DNA of 64,000 nt, from assembly GCA_028821575.1 (NCBI GenBank), contig JAPPFW010000071.1:1-64000 (forward strand), given 5' to 3'. Below the pieces are notes generated by a model. That model was given only the letters and a program-made list of their open reading frames with translations, was not told where the DNA came from and did no database searches. The DNA is from a bacterium (GTDB taxonomy: Bacteria; Actinomycetota; Acidimicrobiia; Spongiisociales; Spongiisociaceae). Every line of letters begins with the position of its first letter. Position 1 is the stretch's first letter. Below, piece by piece: positions 43,365 to 52,851 of the stretch. Made by a program: the position numbers and the translations under genes.

Positions 43365-44540
43365 ATGCCCGAAGTGAATTCTGTCGTAGTGGTTGGGGCG
43401 GCTCGGACCGCCATCGGAACATATGGAGGCTCGCTCAGCAAGATCGACTCCTACAAGCTCGGCGCCGTCACGATCAAGGAGTCGTTGAGCCGGGCGGGCG
43501 TCGAGCCGGGAGAGGTCGACGAAGTGGTGATGGGCCAGATCGGCCAGGTGGGTCCGGACGCCTACAACGCCCGCCGCTGCGCGCTCGAGGCGGGCCTGCC
43601 CACATCGACCACGGCCATGAATGTCAACCGGCTGTGCTCCTCGGGCCTGCAGGCGATCATCAGCGGCGCCCAGCAAGTCATGCTGGGAGAGGCGGACATC
43701 GTGGTCGCGGGCGGCAACGAGAACATGAGCAGCCAGCCGTTCCTCGACTACCAGGCTCGTGACGGCTGGCGGCTGGGTACCCGCAAGTCCGTCGACGGCA
43801 CCCTGTCGCTGGTGACCGATCCCTTCGGCGGGTACCCGATGGGTGTAACCGCCGAGAAGGTGGCCGAACGCTACGGCGTCAGCCGCCAGGAGCAGGACCG
43901 CTTCGCCGCGGAGAGCCAGCACCGGGCCGCGGTCGCCATCAAGGAAGGCCAGTTCGAGGAGCAGATCGTGGCGGTGGACCTTCCCAAGGACGACCCGTTC
44001 CTCGTCGACGAGCATCCGAGGCCCGCCACGACCGCCGAAAGCCTCGCCCGGCTGCGCCCGGTGTTCGTCCAGGACGGCACGGTCACAGCCGGCAACTCGT
44101 CCGGGATCAACGACGGCGCCGCCTCGTTGGTGCTGATGAGCGAGAGAGCAGCCGAGGCTCGGGGCAACGAGCCCCGCCTCCGCTTGGTGGCATGGGCGGT
44201 CAGCGGCATCGACCCGGAGGTGATGGGCTACGCCCCGGCTCTCGCCATCCCCAAGGTGCTGGACAAGGCCGGCCTGACGCTCGACGATATCGACCTGATC
44301 GAGCTCAACGAGGCGTTCGCCGCACAGGCCGTTGCAGTGATTAGGGACGCCGGCCTCGACCCCGAGAAGACCAACGTCGCCGGCGGCGCCATAGCACTGG
44401 GTCACCCGGTCGGGGCAACCGGGACGATCCTGACCATCAAGCTCATGCACGCCCTCGAGCGGACCGGCGGACGGCGCGGCATCGTGACGATGTGCATCGG
44501 GGGCGGCCAGGGCTTGGCCGCCATCTTCGAGCGCCCTTGA
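43365..44540 (+). CDS. acetyl-CoA acetyltransferase (thiolase)
   Basis: A 391-residue thiolase. The acyl-accepting Cys is in [11 protein letters not shown], and the C-terminal catalytic residues are in [14 protein letters not shown] (His) and TMCIGGGQG (Cys). It converts acetoacetyl-CoA to two acetyl-CoA or the reverse. AAAGGAAC precedes the ATG. Its stop overlaps the likely start of the next gene. It may be the last step delivering acetyl-CoA to isocitrate lyase. Confidence 0.94.
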   Translation: MPEVNSVVVVGAARTAIGTYGGSLSKIDSYKLGAVTIKESLSRAGVEPGEVDEVVMGQIGQVGPDAYNARRCALEAGLPTSTTAMNVNRLCSSGLQAIISGAQQVMLGEADIVVAGGNENMSSQPFLDYQARDGWRLGTRKSVDGTLSLVTDPFGGYPMGVTAEKVAERYGVSRQEQDRFAAESQHRAAVAIKEGQFEEQIVAVDLPKDDPFLVDEHPRPATTAESLARLRPVFVQDGTVTAGNSSGINDGAASLVLMSERAAEARGNEPRLRLVAWAVSGIDPEVMGYAPALAIPKVLDKAGLTLDDIDLIELNEAFAAQAVAVIRDAGLDPEKTNVAGGAIALGHPVGATGTILTIKLMHALERTGGRRGIVTMCIGGGQGLAAIFERP

Positions 44541-45424
44541 CCCTCGCGGACGGAGTGTTCACCGGTGACATCGCCGATGTCACCGAGATGCTCGCGGGCC
44601 AGGCCTATCTTGCGGACCGGGGCCTTTCGACCGCCATCTACCTGTCCCTGACCCTGCCGCAACCGCTCCTGCTGGAGGGAGAGGCGGGAGTCGGGAAGAC
44701 GGAAGTCGCCAAGGCGCTGGCGGGAGGGCTGGGCGTCGACCTGGTCCGGCTCCAGTGCTACGAGGGCATCGACGCCAACCAGGCGCTCTACGAATGGGAC
44801 TACCCGCGCCAGTTGCTCTACCTGCGGCAGGCCGCCGAGGCGCGGTCGGATGGTTCCGGGCCCGACGAGCTGTTCGCCGAGCGATTCCTGGTCGAGCGAC
44901 CCCTCCTGAAGGCGGTGAGGGGTGGAGCCGGCTGCGTGCTCCTCATCGACGAGATCGATCGTGCCGATGACGAGTTCGAGGCTTTCCTCCTCGAGATCCT
45001 CTCCGACTTCCAGATCAGCATTCCCGAGATCGGTACCGTGCGTGCCTCCCTCCCGCCAACCGTTGTCATCACCTCCAACCGGACCCGCGAGTTGCACGAC
45101 GCGCTCAAGCGTCGCTGCCTGTATCACTGGATCGACTTCCCGAACCTGGAGAGGGAAGTGGACATCGTGACCGCCCGCGCCCCTGAAGTACCGGGAAAGC
45201 TCGCCCGGAGCACCAGCCAGGTGGTCGCGCGGCTCCGAGGCCTGGAGTTGGTCAAACAGCCGGGCGTCGCCGAGACCATCAACTGGGCGCGCGCACTGAA
45301 CCAGCTCGGTGAGGGTGGCGTAACCGAAGAGAACCTCGACATGAGCTTGGGTTCGGTCATCAAGGACCACGACGACCTGGCCACGGTCCGGGGTCGGGCA
45401 GCCGAGATCCTGGATGGGATCTGA
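44537..45424 (+). CDS. MoxR-type AAA ATPase (CoxD-like)
   Basis: A 295-residue AAA ATPase of the MoxR class. Walker A GEAGVGKTEVAK, Walker B LLIDEIDRADDEFEAFLLEIL, and RTRELHDALKRRC with the arginine finger region are intact. The start is uncertain: TTG 44537 overlaps the thiolase stop, while GTG 44555 gives a shorter form. It overlaps the vWA gene downstream. In carboxydotrophs such ATPases (CoxD) with a vWA partner (CoxE) insert the cofactor into Mo hydroxylases, so this pair may mature the enzymes at 2.5-6.4 and 63-64 kb. Confidence 0.9.
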   Translation: MTLADGVFTGDIADVTEMLAGQAYLADRGLSTAIYLSLTLPQPLLLEGEAGVGKTEVAKALAGGLGVDLVRLQCYEGIDANQALYEWDYPRQLLYLRQAAEARSDGSGPDELFAERFLVERPLLKAVRGGAGCVLLIDEIDRADDEFEAFLLEILSDFQISIPEIGTVRASLPPTVVITSNRTRELHDALKRRCLYHWIDFPNLEREVDIVTARAPEVPGKLARSTSQVVARLRGLELVKQPGVAETINWARALNQLGEGGVTEENLDMSLGSVIKDHDDLATVRGRAAEILDGI

Positions 45425-46556
45425 GACCGGACCGACCACCGAGTTGGTCCGGTTCGGACGGTTGCTGCGGTCTCACGGCGTCAGCGTCGGCGCGGGACAG
45501 GTGCTGTCCTACACGAGGGCGGTGGCCGACCTGGACCCGGCCGGCCTCGAAGACCTGTACTGGGCCGGGCGGGTCACTCTCATCAACCGGCAATCTGATC
45601 TGGCGCTCTACAACGCCGCCTTCGATGCCTTCTTCGTAGGTACGGAGAGCGATTCGCCGCCGCCCATGTTGCCACTGGCCGTGGCGGACGGCGACGGTGG
45701 GGAGCCTGCATCCGTGTCCTTCGGGACCGAGCAGCACGAAACCGAGATCCTGGAGATCGGTGACGAAGAACTCCCGGCCGCGGGAGGGCCCAGGGCATCG
45801 AGCGCCGAGATACTGCGCACCAAACACTTCGATCGCTGGACGGAGGAGGAGTTCCGCCAACTGGCCCGGCTGCTCCCCGGTCTCCGCCTTCCCCGGAGGC
45901 GCACCCGCCGCACCCGCCCCTCTCCGCGAGGCACGCGGATCGACCTGCGCCGGAGCGTGCGCCTCTCGCTCCGCCACGGCGGTGAGCTCATCCACCTCCG
46001 CCGGCGGTTGCGAGTGGAACGGCCCCGGCCGATCGTCCTGATCGTCGATGTCTCGGGATCGATGGCCGGGTTCTCCCGCGCCCTCGTCCAGTTCTCCTAC
46101 GGGATGAGCCGCGCTTCCCAGCGTGTGGAGGTGTTCTGCTTCGGAACCAGGCTCACCCGCCTCACCAACGCGATGAGGGTGAAGGATCCCGACGCGGCGA
46201 TCGAGGAAGCGACCGAGTTGGTGGTCGACTGGGACGGGGGCACCAGGATCGGCGAGTCGCTCGGCACCTACGTGACGAGGTGGGGCAAGTACCGCTTCAA
46301 CCGCGGAGCGATGGTGATCATCTGTTCGGACGGCCTGGAGCGCGGCGAACCCGACCGCCTCGCATGGGCCATGCAGCGCCTGTCACGCCAGGCACACGCG
46401 GTGATCTGGGTTAACCCGTTGGCCGGCGACCCGAAGTTCCAACCGCTGGCCCGGGGACTCGTGGCCGCCCTGCCGTACGTCGACCGGCTGATCGCGGGCC
46501 ACAGCATCGAGGGCTTGGAAGACCTCGCTGAGGCCCTCGCCGGCTGGGCGGCATAG
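45414..46556 (+). CDS. vWA-domain protein, CoxE-like
   Basis: A 380-residue protein. The C-terminal half is a vWA domain with metal-site DVSGSMA, GTRL and CSDGLERGE. The N-terminal half (RFGRLLRSHGVSVGAG..., then basic and Pro-rich) matches the CoxE family. ATG 45414 overlaps the MoxR stop by 11 bases, indicating coupling. It likely acts with the ATPase as a chaperone module for molybdenum hydroxylase maturation. Confidence 0.9.
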   Translation: MGSETGPTTELVRFGRLLRSHGVSVGAGQVLSYTRAVADLDPAGLEDLYWAGRVTLINRQSDLALYNAAFDAFFVGTESDSPPPMLPLAVADGDGGEPASVSFGTEQHETEILEIGDEELPAAGGPRASSAEILRTKHFDRWTEEEFRQLARLLPGLRLPRRRTRRTRPSPRGTRIDLRRSVRLSLRHGGELIHLRRRLRVERPRPIVLIVDVSGSMAGFSRALVQFSYGMSRASQRVEVFCFGTRLTRLTNAMRVKDPDAAIEEATELVVDWDGGTRIGESLGTYVTRWGKYRFNRGAMVIICSDGLERGEPDRLAWAMQRLSRQAHAVIWVNPLAGDPKFQPLARGLVAALPYVDRLIAGHSIEGLEDLAEALAGWAA

Positions 46557-46721
46557 CCCGCCCCATAGGAACCGGGCCTCCCGACAATCCCGTAGGCGAC
46601 CTGCGTCCGGGAACAACCTGCGTCGGAGAACTCCGGGTCGCGCTTCGTGACCTCGGATCGGCCGCAGCGGGAGGGTCAACACGGCAACCGCCGGCGGCCG
46701 TGCCTCGGCCTCTAGATGAGT

Positions 46722-46764
46722 AGTTCCAGGGGAACTGACCGAAGGGACTAGGAGTAGACGTCTA
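46722..46764. other. two palindromes between convergent genes
   Basis: AGTTCC-AGG-GGAACT (46722-46736) and TAGACGTCTA (46755-46764) are perfect palindromes in the 214-base gap between the CoxE-like gene and the convergent flotillin gene. They could mark terminators or binding sites; neither has a T tract. Confidence 0.3.
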
Positions 46765-46770
46765 GCCGGA

Positions 46771-48060
46771 CTATTCCTCGTTTGGTGGAGCTTCCGTGCT
46801 GCGGCGCAGGGAGTCGAGGATGTTGACGCCGGTCGCAGCCTCGATCTGCTCGGTCAGCGCCACCAGGGAGGCCGGTAGCTGGGACACCAGGCTCGGGATC
46901 CCCCCGCCACCGTCCGCCCGGTTCGTGCCCGTATCCACCACTGCCACCCGGTCGATGTCGACGCCTTGCACGGTGGCGACGATCTTGTCTACCAGTTCGG
47001 GAAGCATGTTGAGCACCAGCACGTGATGGCCGTCCTCACCGGCCGCCTGGTACTGGTCGGTCAGGAGCCTGAACACCTCGACCTGGGCCTTACCGTCCTC
47101 GATGATGGTGGCCGCCTCGGCTCGGGCCTCCAACTGCCGGGCCTCGAGGTCGGCGCGGGCGGGTACCACCACTGCGGCCTCGACGCGCCGCTTCTCCAAT
47201 ACGATGCGCTCCCCTTCCAACTCCTGGCTGGCCACGACCTTGGCGACCTCCCCCGCCACCAGGGCCTCCTCCTCTCTGGCGTTGGAGACGGCTTCCAACT
47301 CGGCGGTTCGCACCCGCAATGCGTTCTGTTCCACGACGATCGCCTTGTCCGCCTCGATTCCTGCAATCTGCCCCACTTGCCGGGCCTTCGCCTCGGCCTG
47401 CTCCGCTTCGGCCCGGCGCTCCGCCTCCGCCACGCGGGCGTCGCGTACCACCTTGGCGGTCAGTTGGCGGCCAACCGAGGTCAGGTATCCCACATCGTCA
47501 GTGACGTTCTGGATCTTGAGGACATCGAGTTCCAGCCCCAGAGTCTTGATGTCGTCGTCCGCCTCGTCGATCAGCTGCTGGGAGAACTTGAGCCGGTCCT
47601 CGTTCACCTCCTCGGGTGACAGGGTGGCCAGCACACCCCTCAGGTTGGCCTCCAGCGTCTCTTTTGCGATCTGCCCGATCTGGCTGTTGCTACGACCGAG
47701 GAATCGCTCGGCGGCATTCTCGAGCAATCCCTCGCGGCTCGACACCTTCACGTTGGCGATACCCGCCACATTTAGAGGAATGGTCCCCTTCGAGTAGGCA
47801 TTCGCCACGGCCACTTCCAACGGGATGGTGTTGAGGTCCATCCACTGGACCCTCTCGATGACGGGAATGCGGATGGTCCGTCCACCCTGCAGGAGGCGAT
47901 ACCCCACCTCCCTTCCATCGGGCAGCGCTCTCTTCCTACCGGAGATGACCGCCACGCGGCTGGGCGGGCAGATGATGATCAGAGACTTGAGGAGAAAAAT
48001 CAGTACCAGCAGCGCCACCGCCGCCGCCGCACCGACTGCCAAAGGAACCCACCACATCAT
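46771..48060 (-). CDS. flotillin/SPFH-domain membrane protein
   Basis: A 429-residue SPFH (band 7) protein. One N-terminal membrane segment (VGAAAAVALLVLIFLLKSLIII) leads into the SPFH domain, then a long Ala/Glu-rich coiled coil (about residues 185-330), then a C-terminal oligomerisation region. Flotillins build membrane microdomains. Its ATG overlaps the stop of the NfeD-like gene by four bases, the usual flotillin-NfeD pairing. No catabolic link is evident. Confidence 0.93.
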   Translation of the reverse strand: MMWWVPLAVGAAAAVALLVLIFLLKSLIIICPPSRVAVISGRKRALPDGREVGYRLLQGGRTIRIPVIERVQWMDLNTIPLEVAVANAYSKGTIPLNVAGIANVKVSSREGLLENAAERFLGRSNSQIGQIAKETLEANLRGVLATLSPEEVNEDRLKFSQQLIDEADDDIKTLGLELDVLKIQNVTDDVGYLTSVGRQLTAKVVRDARVAEAERRAEAEQAEAKARQVGQIAGIEADKAIVVEQNALRVRTAELEAVSNAREEEALVAGEVAKVVASQELEGERIVLEKRRVEAAVVVPARADLEARQLEARAEAATIIEDGKAQVEVFRLLTDQYQAAGEDGHHVLVLNMLPELVDKIVATVQGVDIDRVAVVDTGTNRADGGGGIPSLVSQLPASLVALTEQIEAATGVNILDSLRRSTEAPPNEE

Positions 48061-48551
48061 CCACCTTCAACTTTCTGTTCTTCCTGTCTTGCTACGAGAG
48101 CCACCCCGCCATCAACCCTGCGGATGATCACCCGGTCCCCCTTACGGACGCTATCTGTCCGCGTGGCGGGCATGGCGCTCATCCGCAGGCGCTTTCCCGC
48201 CGCATCCACGACTATCTGGCCCCTGCGGCCGCCCGGCATGCCCAGCACGACGAGACCGGTTGCTCCTTCCAGGTCCCGGTTCTTCACATCGCTTGACGCC
48301 TCGGTGCGTCGCAGCCAGCCGAACAGGGAATTGTGGAACGCCACGCCGAGTGCGCCGACCAGCAGCGCGATCACCACCCCCGCGAGTGCGGGAAGGCCTA
48401 CCCAGGTCGTGGCCAGGCCGGACAGTCCGAAGAGGGTAGCCCCGAAGGACAGGGCGCTGATCGATACCCACGCGAACAGACCGCTATCCGAATCGGTCTC
48501 GACATCGAAGTCCCACAGGCCACCGAAGGCGTTGGCAAGCAGGATGGTCAC
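48057..48551 (-). CDS. NfeD-like membrane protein with OB-fold tail
   Basis: A 164-residue protein with two or three membrane segments (ISALSFGATLFGLSGLATTWVG; ALAGVVIALLVGALGVAFH) followed by a soluble beta-rich domain (ATGLVVLGMPGGRRGQIVV; VRKGDRVIIRRVDGG) like NfeD or YqiJ-type proteins. GTG 48551 is used as the start, but in-frame hydrophobic residues upstream (ALYYFALGIG) suggest the true N-terminus may be farther upstream with an uncommon start codon. It is translationally coupled to the flotillin gene. Confidence 0.82.
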   Translation of the reverse strand: MTILLANAFGGLWDFDVETDSDSGLFAWVSISALSFGATLFGLSGLATTWVGLPALAGVVIALLVGALGVAFHNSLFGWLRRTEASSDVKNRDLEGATGLVVLGMPGGRRGQIVVDAAGKRLRMSAMPATRTDSVRKGDRVIIRRVDGGVALVARQEEQKVEGG

Positions 48552-48723
48552 CCCGATCCCCAGCGCGAAGTAGTACAGAGCCGGTACGGTCGCTCCTGAC
48601 GTAGGGTTGCGCCAACCAGACTAGCGATCCGCCGGTATTGCGGGCGCTAGGGGAGCCGGGCCACCGGTGGGGCCATCGTCGATCGGTCCCAGCGGCACGC
48701 GGTCGCAGAGACCCGGCTCCTAC

Positions 48724-50010
48724 TCAGAGGATGCCGAGCAGGTCCTCCAAGGCGTCCACGAGGCCGTCGCGTTCCGCCGGCGTCATCGCGGTCGAAAGGC
48801 AGCCCATACCGCGGGGAGCTAGGAAGTAACCCCGGTTCATGAGGCCCAGATGCAGGAATTCGGTCAACTCGGGATCGGCCCGTCCGACCGCGCGGCTATC
48901 GGTGATCGCCTCGTCGGTGGCGTGGAGATTGAACAGTGATCCGGCGCCGACCGCCCGAGCCGGGAGCCCGGAAGCCTCCAGCACCTTTCCGAGGCGTTCC
49001 ACCAATTGGTGGCCGTTCCGGTTCAGTTCATCGATGACCGGCGGGGCGAGCGCCTCCAAGGTCACGATCCCTGCCTCGGCGCTAACCGGGTTGCCGTTGA
49101 AGGTTCCGCCCCAACGGATGCTGCCATGGGTGGGATCCAGCAGCGCCATGACGTCCTTACGGCCCCCGAAACCACCGATCGGGAATCCCCCACCGATGAT
49201 CTTGCCGAAGGTGGTCAGGTCCGGAGTGACCCCGTAGGTGGCCTGGGCACCTCCCTCATCGAGTCGGAAGGTGATGATCTCGTCGAGGATGAGCAGCGCC
49301 CCGGCGTCGGTGGTCGCCTGCCTCAGGAAGTCGAGAAAGACCTGATCTGCTGCTATGACCCCTCCGGCACCGAGTACCGGTTCGACGATCACCGCCGCGA
49401 GGGAGTCGCCGACCTGTCCGATCACCTTCTCGCAGCCGGGTACGTCGTTGAAGGGGAGGGTGACCACCACGTCGCCGATCACTTCCGGTATCCCCGCCCC
49501 CGGCGTGGCCGTGTAGTCGTGCGTACCGTGGTAGCTGCCCTCGAAACGCGCCACTACCGGTCGTCCGGTGAAAGCCCTGGCCAGCCGCATCGCAGCCATC
49601 GTCGCCTCGGTTCCGGAATTCGTGAAGCGAACCTGGTCGACCGAGGCGACCCGCTCGACAATCACCTCGGCCAGGCGAACCTCGTGCTCGGTCGGGGACG
49701 AGAACGCGGTGCCGCGGGAGGCAACCGACCTCGCACGGGCCACTACGTCGGGATGGGCATGGCCCAGTATCAGCGAGGTGTAGTTGTTCAGGCAGTCCAC
49801 CCTCCGGTTGCCGTCGACATCCACGATCTGCGAGCCCTCGCCTGCCACCAGGACGGGAGGGAAGGGGGCGAAGAAGGTGGTGGTGCGGGTCGTACCCCCT
49901 GGAAGCACCACCGACGCCCGCTCGGCTATCTCCATCGAACGGGGGTTTCGCGCCAGGTACTCCCTGCTGACCCGGCGGAGCGGTTCTGTGTAGATGGACA
50001 GCGACGGCAT
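48724..50010 (-). CDS. class III aminotransferase, glutamate-1-semialdehyde aminomutase-like
   Basis: A 428-residue PLP enzyme. The PLP lysine is in LTTFGKIIGGGFPIGGFGG; other family motifs are NYTSLILGHAHPDV, FTNSGTEATMAAMRLARAFTGR and LILDEIITFR. This is the HemL-like branch, but many members are aminotransferases or aminomutases outside haem synthesis; no haem gene is adjacent. ATG 50010 has GAGGAG upstream. The substrate is unknown. Confidence 0.9.
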   Translation of the reverse strand: MPSLSIYTEPLRRVSREYLARNPRSMEIAERASVVLPGGTTRTTTFFAPFPPVLVAGEGSQIVDVDGNRRVDCLNNYTSLILGHAHPDVVARARSVASRGTAFSSPTEHEVRLAEVIVERVASVDQVRFTNSGTEATMAAMRLARAFTGRPVVARFEGSYHGTHDYTATPGAGIPEVIGDVVVTLPFNDVPGCEKVIGQVGDSLAAVIVEPVLGAGGVIAADQVFLDFLRQATTDAGALLILDEIITFRLDEGGAQATYGVTPDLTTFGKIIGGGFPIGGFGGRKDVMALLDPTHGSIRWGGTFNGNPVSAEAGIVTLEALAPPVIDELNRNGHQLVERLGKVLEASGLPARAVGAGSLFNLHATDEAITDSRAVGRADPELTEFLHLGLMNRGYFLAPRGMGCLSTAMTPAERDGLVDALEDLLGIL

Positions 50011-50082
50011 CGTTCTCCTCAGGACGATTCAAGCGAGCCTAGTGGGCAGTAGGCAGCGACCGCACGCCACCAGCCACAAGCC

Positions 50083-51603
50083 CTAGGGAAGGCTCTCGCA
50101 TGCCTCCCCATCGCCATCGCCGTCGAGCCGCGCGACATCCCCGTAGTGAGGGAAGTAGGTGTCGAACCACTCCTGCGCCTCGGCCTGGGTGGAGAAGTCG
50201 CTGCAGTTCCTGGTGTTCCCCGGATTGGGTGGAACGGTGCTCGATGGCGCGCCTGTCGATCCCCCCGGAGCGTCGAGTGTCGGCGGATCCAGGGTGGGCG
50301 TGTCGAGCACCGGGAATCCCAGTGTGGGCATCCGGATGTCGAGGGTCGTCCCGGCGCACCGTCCGGCCAGCAACCCGCTCAGGAAGTCGGACTCCCGCCG
50401 GTCCACGGTCAGGTCCCATCGGGCCTTGGTGGCGACCCACGCGCTGATGTAGGGACAGGTGATGTCGTCGTGCGGAGGCATCCACTCGGCCGGATCCCGA
50501 GCCCCTTTCGACCTGTTCGAGCCGGAGGTCACCGCCACCAGGGCGCCCTCGTCGTTGGCGAACTTCTCCCTGTGGTCGCGGCTCCAGCTATGGGCTCCCG
50601 AGTCCCAGGCCTCGGCCAGCGGCACCAGGTGATCGATGTCCAGCGACGACGGAGCCTGCACCCATTGGTCGTCGTAAGAGGAGTACCAAAGTCCCGACAC
50701 GATCCAGCAGGTGCGGCCGGGATCCCGTACCGGCTCCGTCCGCGAGTCCCTGATGAGCACCTCCCGGCGGGTATCGCAGCCGTCGCCGTCCAAGTCGCTC
50801 CAATGCTCGAACAGATCCCGGTCGTAGCCGGATCGCTGCTCGGGCGCCACCACCAATTCTTGGAGGACCTCGATGGCGAGGCGGGCGAGACCTCCCGAGT
50901 CGCCCTGCGAAGGCTCGTCCTGCGACTGCCCTCGTGAGCCGAGCGCGGGTGGGGTGGGCGGCAGGCCGCGGCCGGAGAGGTTGTGCCACAGGCCGACCAC
51001 GTAGACGGCCATCTGGGCTCGGGTGACGGGTTCCCGGCTGCGCCCTTCCGCGCCGGCGGGTATCACGTTGAGCGCCGCCAGACACGTGATGGCCTCGTCG
51101 AGTTCCTGGTCGTGATCCTCGCAGGTCTTCCCCGCCTTCTCGTAGGTTCGAAGCAGGAACCGCGATATCTGCGACGCGGTCAGCTTGGCCGTCGTCCCGA
51201 AGGTCGTAGCCGTGACGCCCTTGGTGATCCCGAGACCGTACAGGCAGTCGATGTTCGACGCATGGGAACCGCCCGCGACAACGTCGGTGAACGGCGCTCG
51301 CCCGTCGGGACATTGCCGGCCCAGCACGTTCCTCCAGAGGCGCACCAGGAACGAGGCCATCTGGGCGCGGGTGAGTTGGTCATCCGGACCGTATCCCCCA
51401 TCCCCCCGGCCCAGGGACAGACCCAGGGTCTTCATGCACAGGATGTACTCGGCCCCGTAGTCGCCGGCATCGACGTCGCTGAACTGCTCGGTGGCGAAGC
51501 TGTCGCACAGACCCTGGCCCTGGGCATCGACCGGCCGGGGTGCTTGAACGATAAGAGTCGCGCCCACGAGCACGACCGCAAAGGCGGAAAGGGCTGACTT
51601 CAA
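50083..51603 (-). CDS. secreted SLH-HNH nuclease with Excalibur domain
   Basis: A 506-residue exported protein. TTG start at 51603; signal peptide ends near VDAQG. Residues about 38-230 hold three SLH-like repeats (FSDVDAGDYGAEYILCMKTLGLSLG; FTDVVAGGSHASNIDCLYGLGITKG, quoted in parts) that anchor to the cell wall. A DUF1524/HNH-type nuclease region follows with DIDHLVPLAEAWDSGAHSW and SNRSKGARDPAEW. After a Pro/Thr linker the tail (about 465-506) is an Excalibur calcium-binding motif, DGDGDGEACE. It would be a wall-bound extracellular nuclease, for nutrient release or DNA uptake. Confidence 0.87.
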   Translation of the reverse strand: MKSALSAFAVVLVGATLIVQAPRPVDAQGQGLCDSFATEQFSDVDAGDYGAEYILCMKTLGLSLGRGDGGYGPDDQLTRAQMASFLVRLWRNVLGRQCPDGRAPFTDVVAGGSHASNIDCLYGLGITKGVTATTFGTTAKLTASQISRFLLRTYEKAGKTCEDHDQELDEAITCLAALNVIPAGAEGRSREPVTRAQMAVYVVGLWHNLSGRGLPPTPPALGSRGQSQDEPSQGDSGGLARLAIEVLQELVVAPEQRSGYDRDLFEHWSDLDGDGCDTRREVLIRDSRTEPVRDPGRTCWIVSGLWYSSYDDQWVQAPSSLDIDHLVPLAEAWDSGAHSWSRDHREKFANDEGALVAVTSGSNRSKGARDPAEWMPPHDDITCPYISAWVATKARWDLTVDRRESDFLSGLLAGRCAGTTLDIRMPTLGFPVLDTPTLDPPTLDAPGGSTGAPSSTVPPNPGNTRNCSDFSTQAEAQEWFDTYFPHYGDVARLDGDGDGEACESLP

Positions 51604-51789
51604 AACGCTGTGAATGACCTCCGAGCGCTACCTTAACCAGGGGTTTTCCGATCTCCCAGGCAGACCGTTCCCTCCCGAGGGACGATCCGCCCCGGCCTTG
51701 ACCGCACCGAGGCTCGTGCCTGGAGAGGCACAGGTGTGACTCGGTTAGAGTGGTCGACCGGTTGACTTCTTGTAAAGGGGGATCGTCCG

Positions 51790-52812
51790 GTGGCCAATCA
51801 GCGCGTGGGTATGTGTTTCCTGGATCGTCCGGATCCCCGCCGGCAGGTGGCTCTCTCCACCAGGATGGAAGAGTTGGGTTACGAGTCGGTGTGGGTGTGC
51901 GAGACCCGCACGGCCAGGGACGCCATCTCCGTCATGGGTGCGATCTCCTACGCAACCAGCCGCATCAAGATCGGAAGCGGGGTCGTCAACTCATGGACCC
52001 GGCCGGCATCGCTGATGTCCCTCACGTTCGCCACGCTGGACGAGCTGGCGCCGGACCGGATGCTCCTCGGCATCGGCGCCTACTGGGACCCGCTGGCTTG
52101 GAAGCAGGGAATCGACCGGCGCAGGCCCGTGAAGCAGATGCGGGAGTACATCGAGGTCACCCGAAGGCTGCTCGCCCTGGAGACGGTGACCTTCGAGGGC
52201 GAGTTGGTGGCGGTGCGGGATCTACGGTTGGACCTCGGACACGGCGTGGCCCGCACACCCAAGCGCGTACCGATCTACGTGGGAGCTACCGGACCGCAGA
52301 TGCTGGCCCTGTCCGGAGAGCTGGCCGACGGGGTGATGCTCAACGGATTCACATCTCTCACTTACCTGGACGACGCCCTCCGGCACATCGAGCGTGGCGC
52401 CTGCCGGAGTGGACGCGGGGTGGAGGACCTCGACCTTCCCCAGACCATCGTCGTCTCCATGGACGAGGACGAGGAGAAGGCCCTCGATGTCGCCACCAGG
52501 ATGACCACTATGTACCTCGGTCAGCAACCACATATCGCCCGGGCCAGCGGGGTCGACCAGGACCTGCTCGACCGCGTCCGTGAGGCCATGGGAGGCTGGC
52601 CCCCGCGAGAGGGCGGAATCGCAGCGGCGATGCCGCTGGTGGCCGCAGACGTGGTGCGGTCCCTGACCGCGGCCGGGACGCCGGAGCAGTGTCTGGAGCA
52701 GGTGGCCGCCTACTCGATCCGACCCAACATCTACCCGGCCCTCCTCCCGATCACCGAGAACTACGAGGAGATCATCGAGGTGTTCGCCCCGCCCCGGCAT
52801 CCTGGGTCCTAG
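51790..52812 (+). CDS. LLM-class F420-type oxidoreductase
   Basis: A 340-residue luciferase-like TIM-barrel oxidoreductase. GTG start with AAAGGGGG upstream; motifs RVGMCFLDRPD, YESVWVCETRT, GSGVVNSWTRP, LGIGAYWDPLAW and VPIYVGATGPQML fit the coenzyme F420-dependent branch common in actinobacteria. Reaction unassigned. Convergent or parallel partners are absent; it precedes a lipoprotein hydrolase. Confidence 0.9.
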   Translation: MANQRVGMCFLDRPDPRRQVALSTRMEELGYESVWVCETRTARDAISVMGAISYATSRIKIGSGVVNSWTRPASLMSLTFATLDELAPDRMLLGIGAYWDPLAWKQGIDRRRPVKQMREYIEVTRRLLALETVTFEGELVAVRDLRLDLGHGVARTPKRVPIYVGATGPQMLALSGELADGVMLNGFTSLTYLDDALRHIERGACRSGRGVEDLDLPQTIVVSMDEDEEKALDVATRMTTMYLGQQPHIARASGVDQDLLDRVREAMGGWPPREGGIAAAMPLVAADVVRSLTAAGTPEQCLEQVAAYSIRPNIYPALLPITENYEEIIEVFAPPRHPGS

Positions 52813-52851
52813 TCCCTCCGTGCTGCTCGCACATCCCAGGAGCCACAATCT

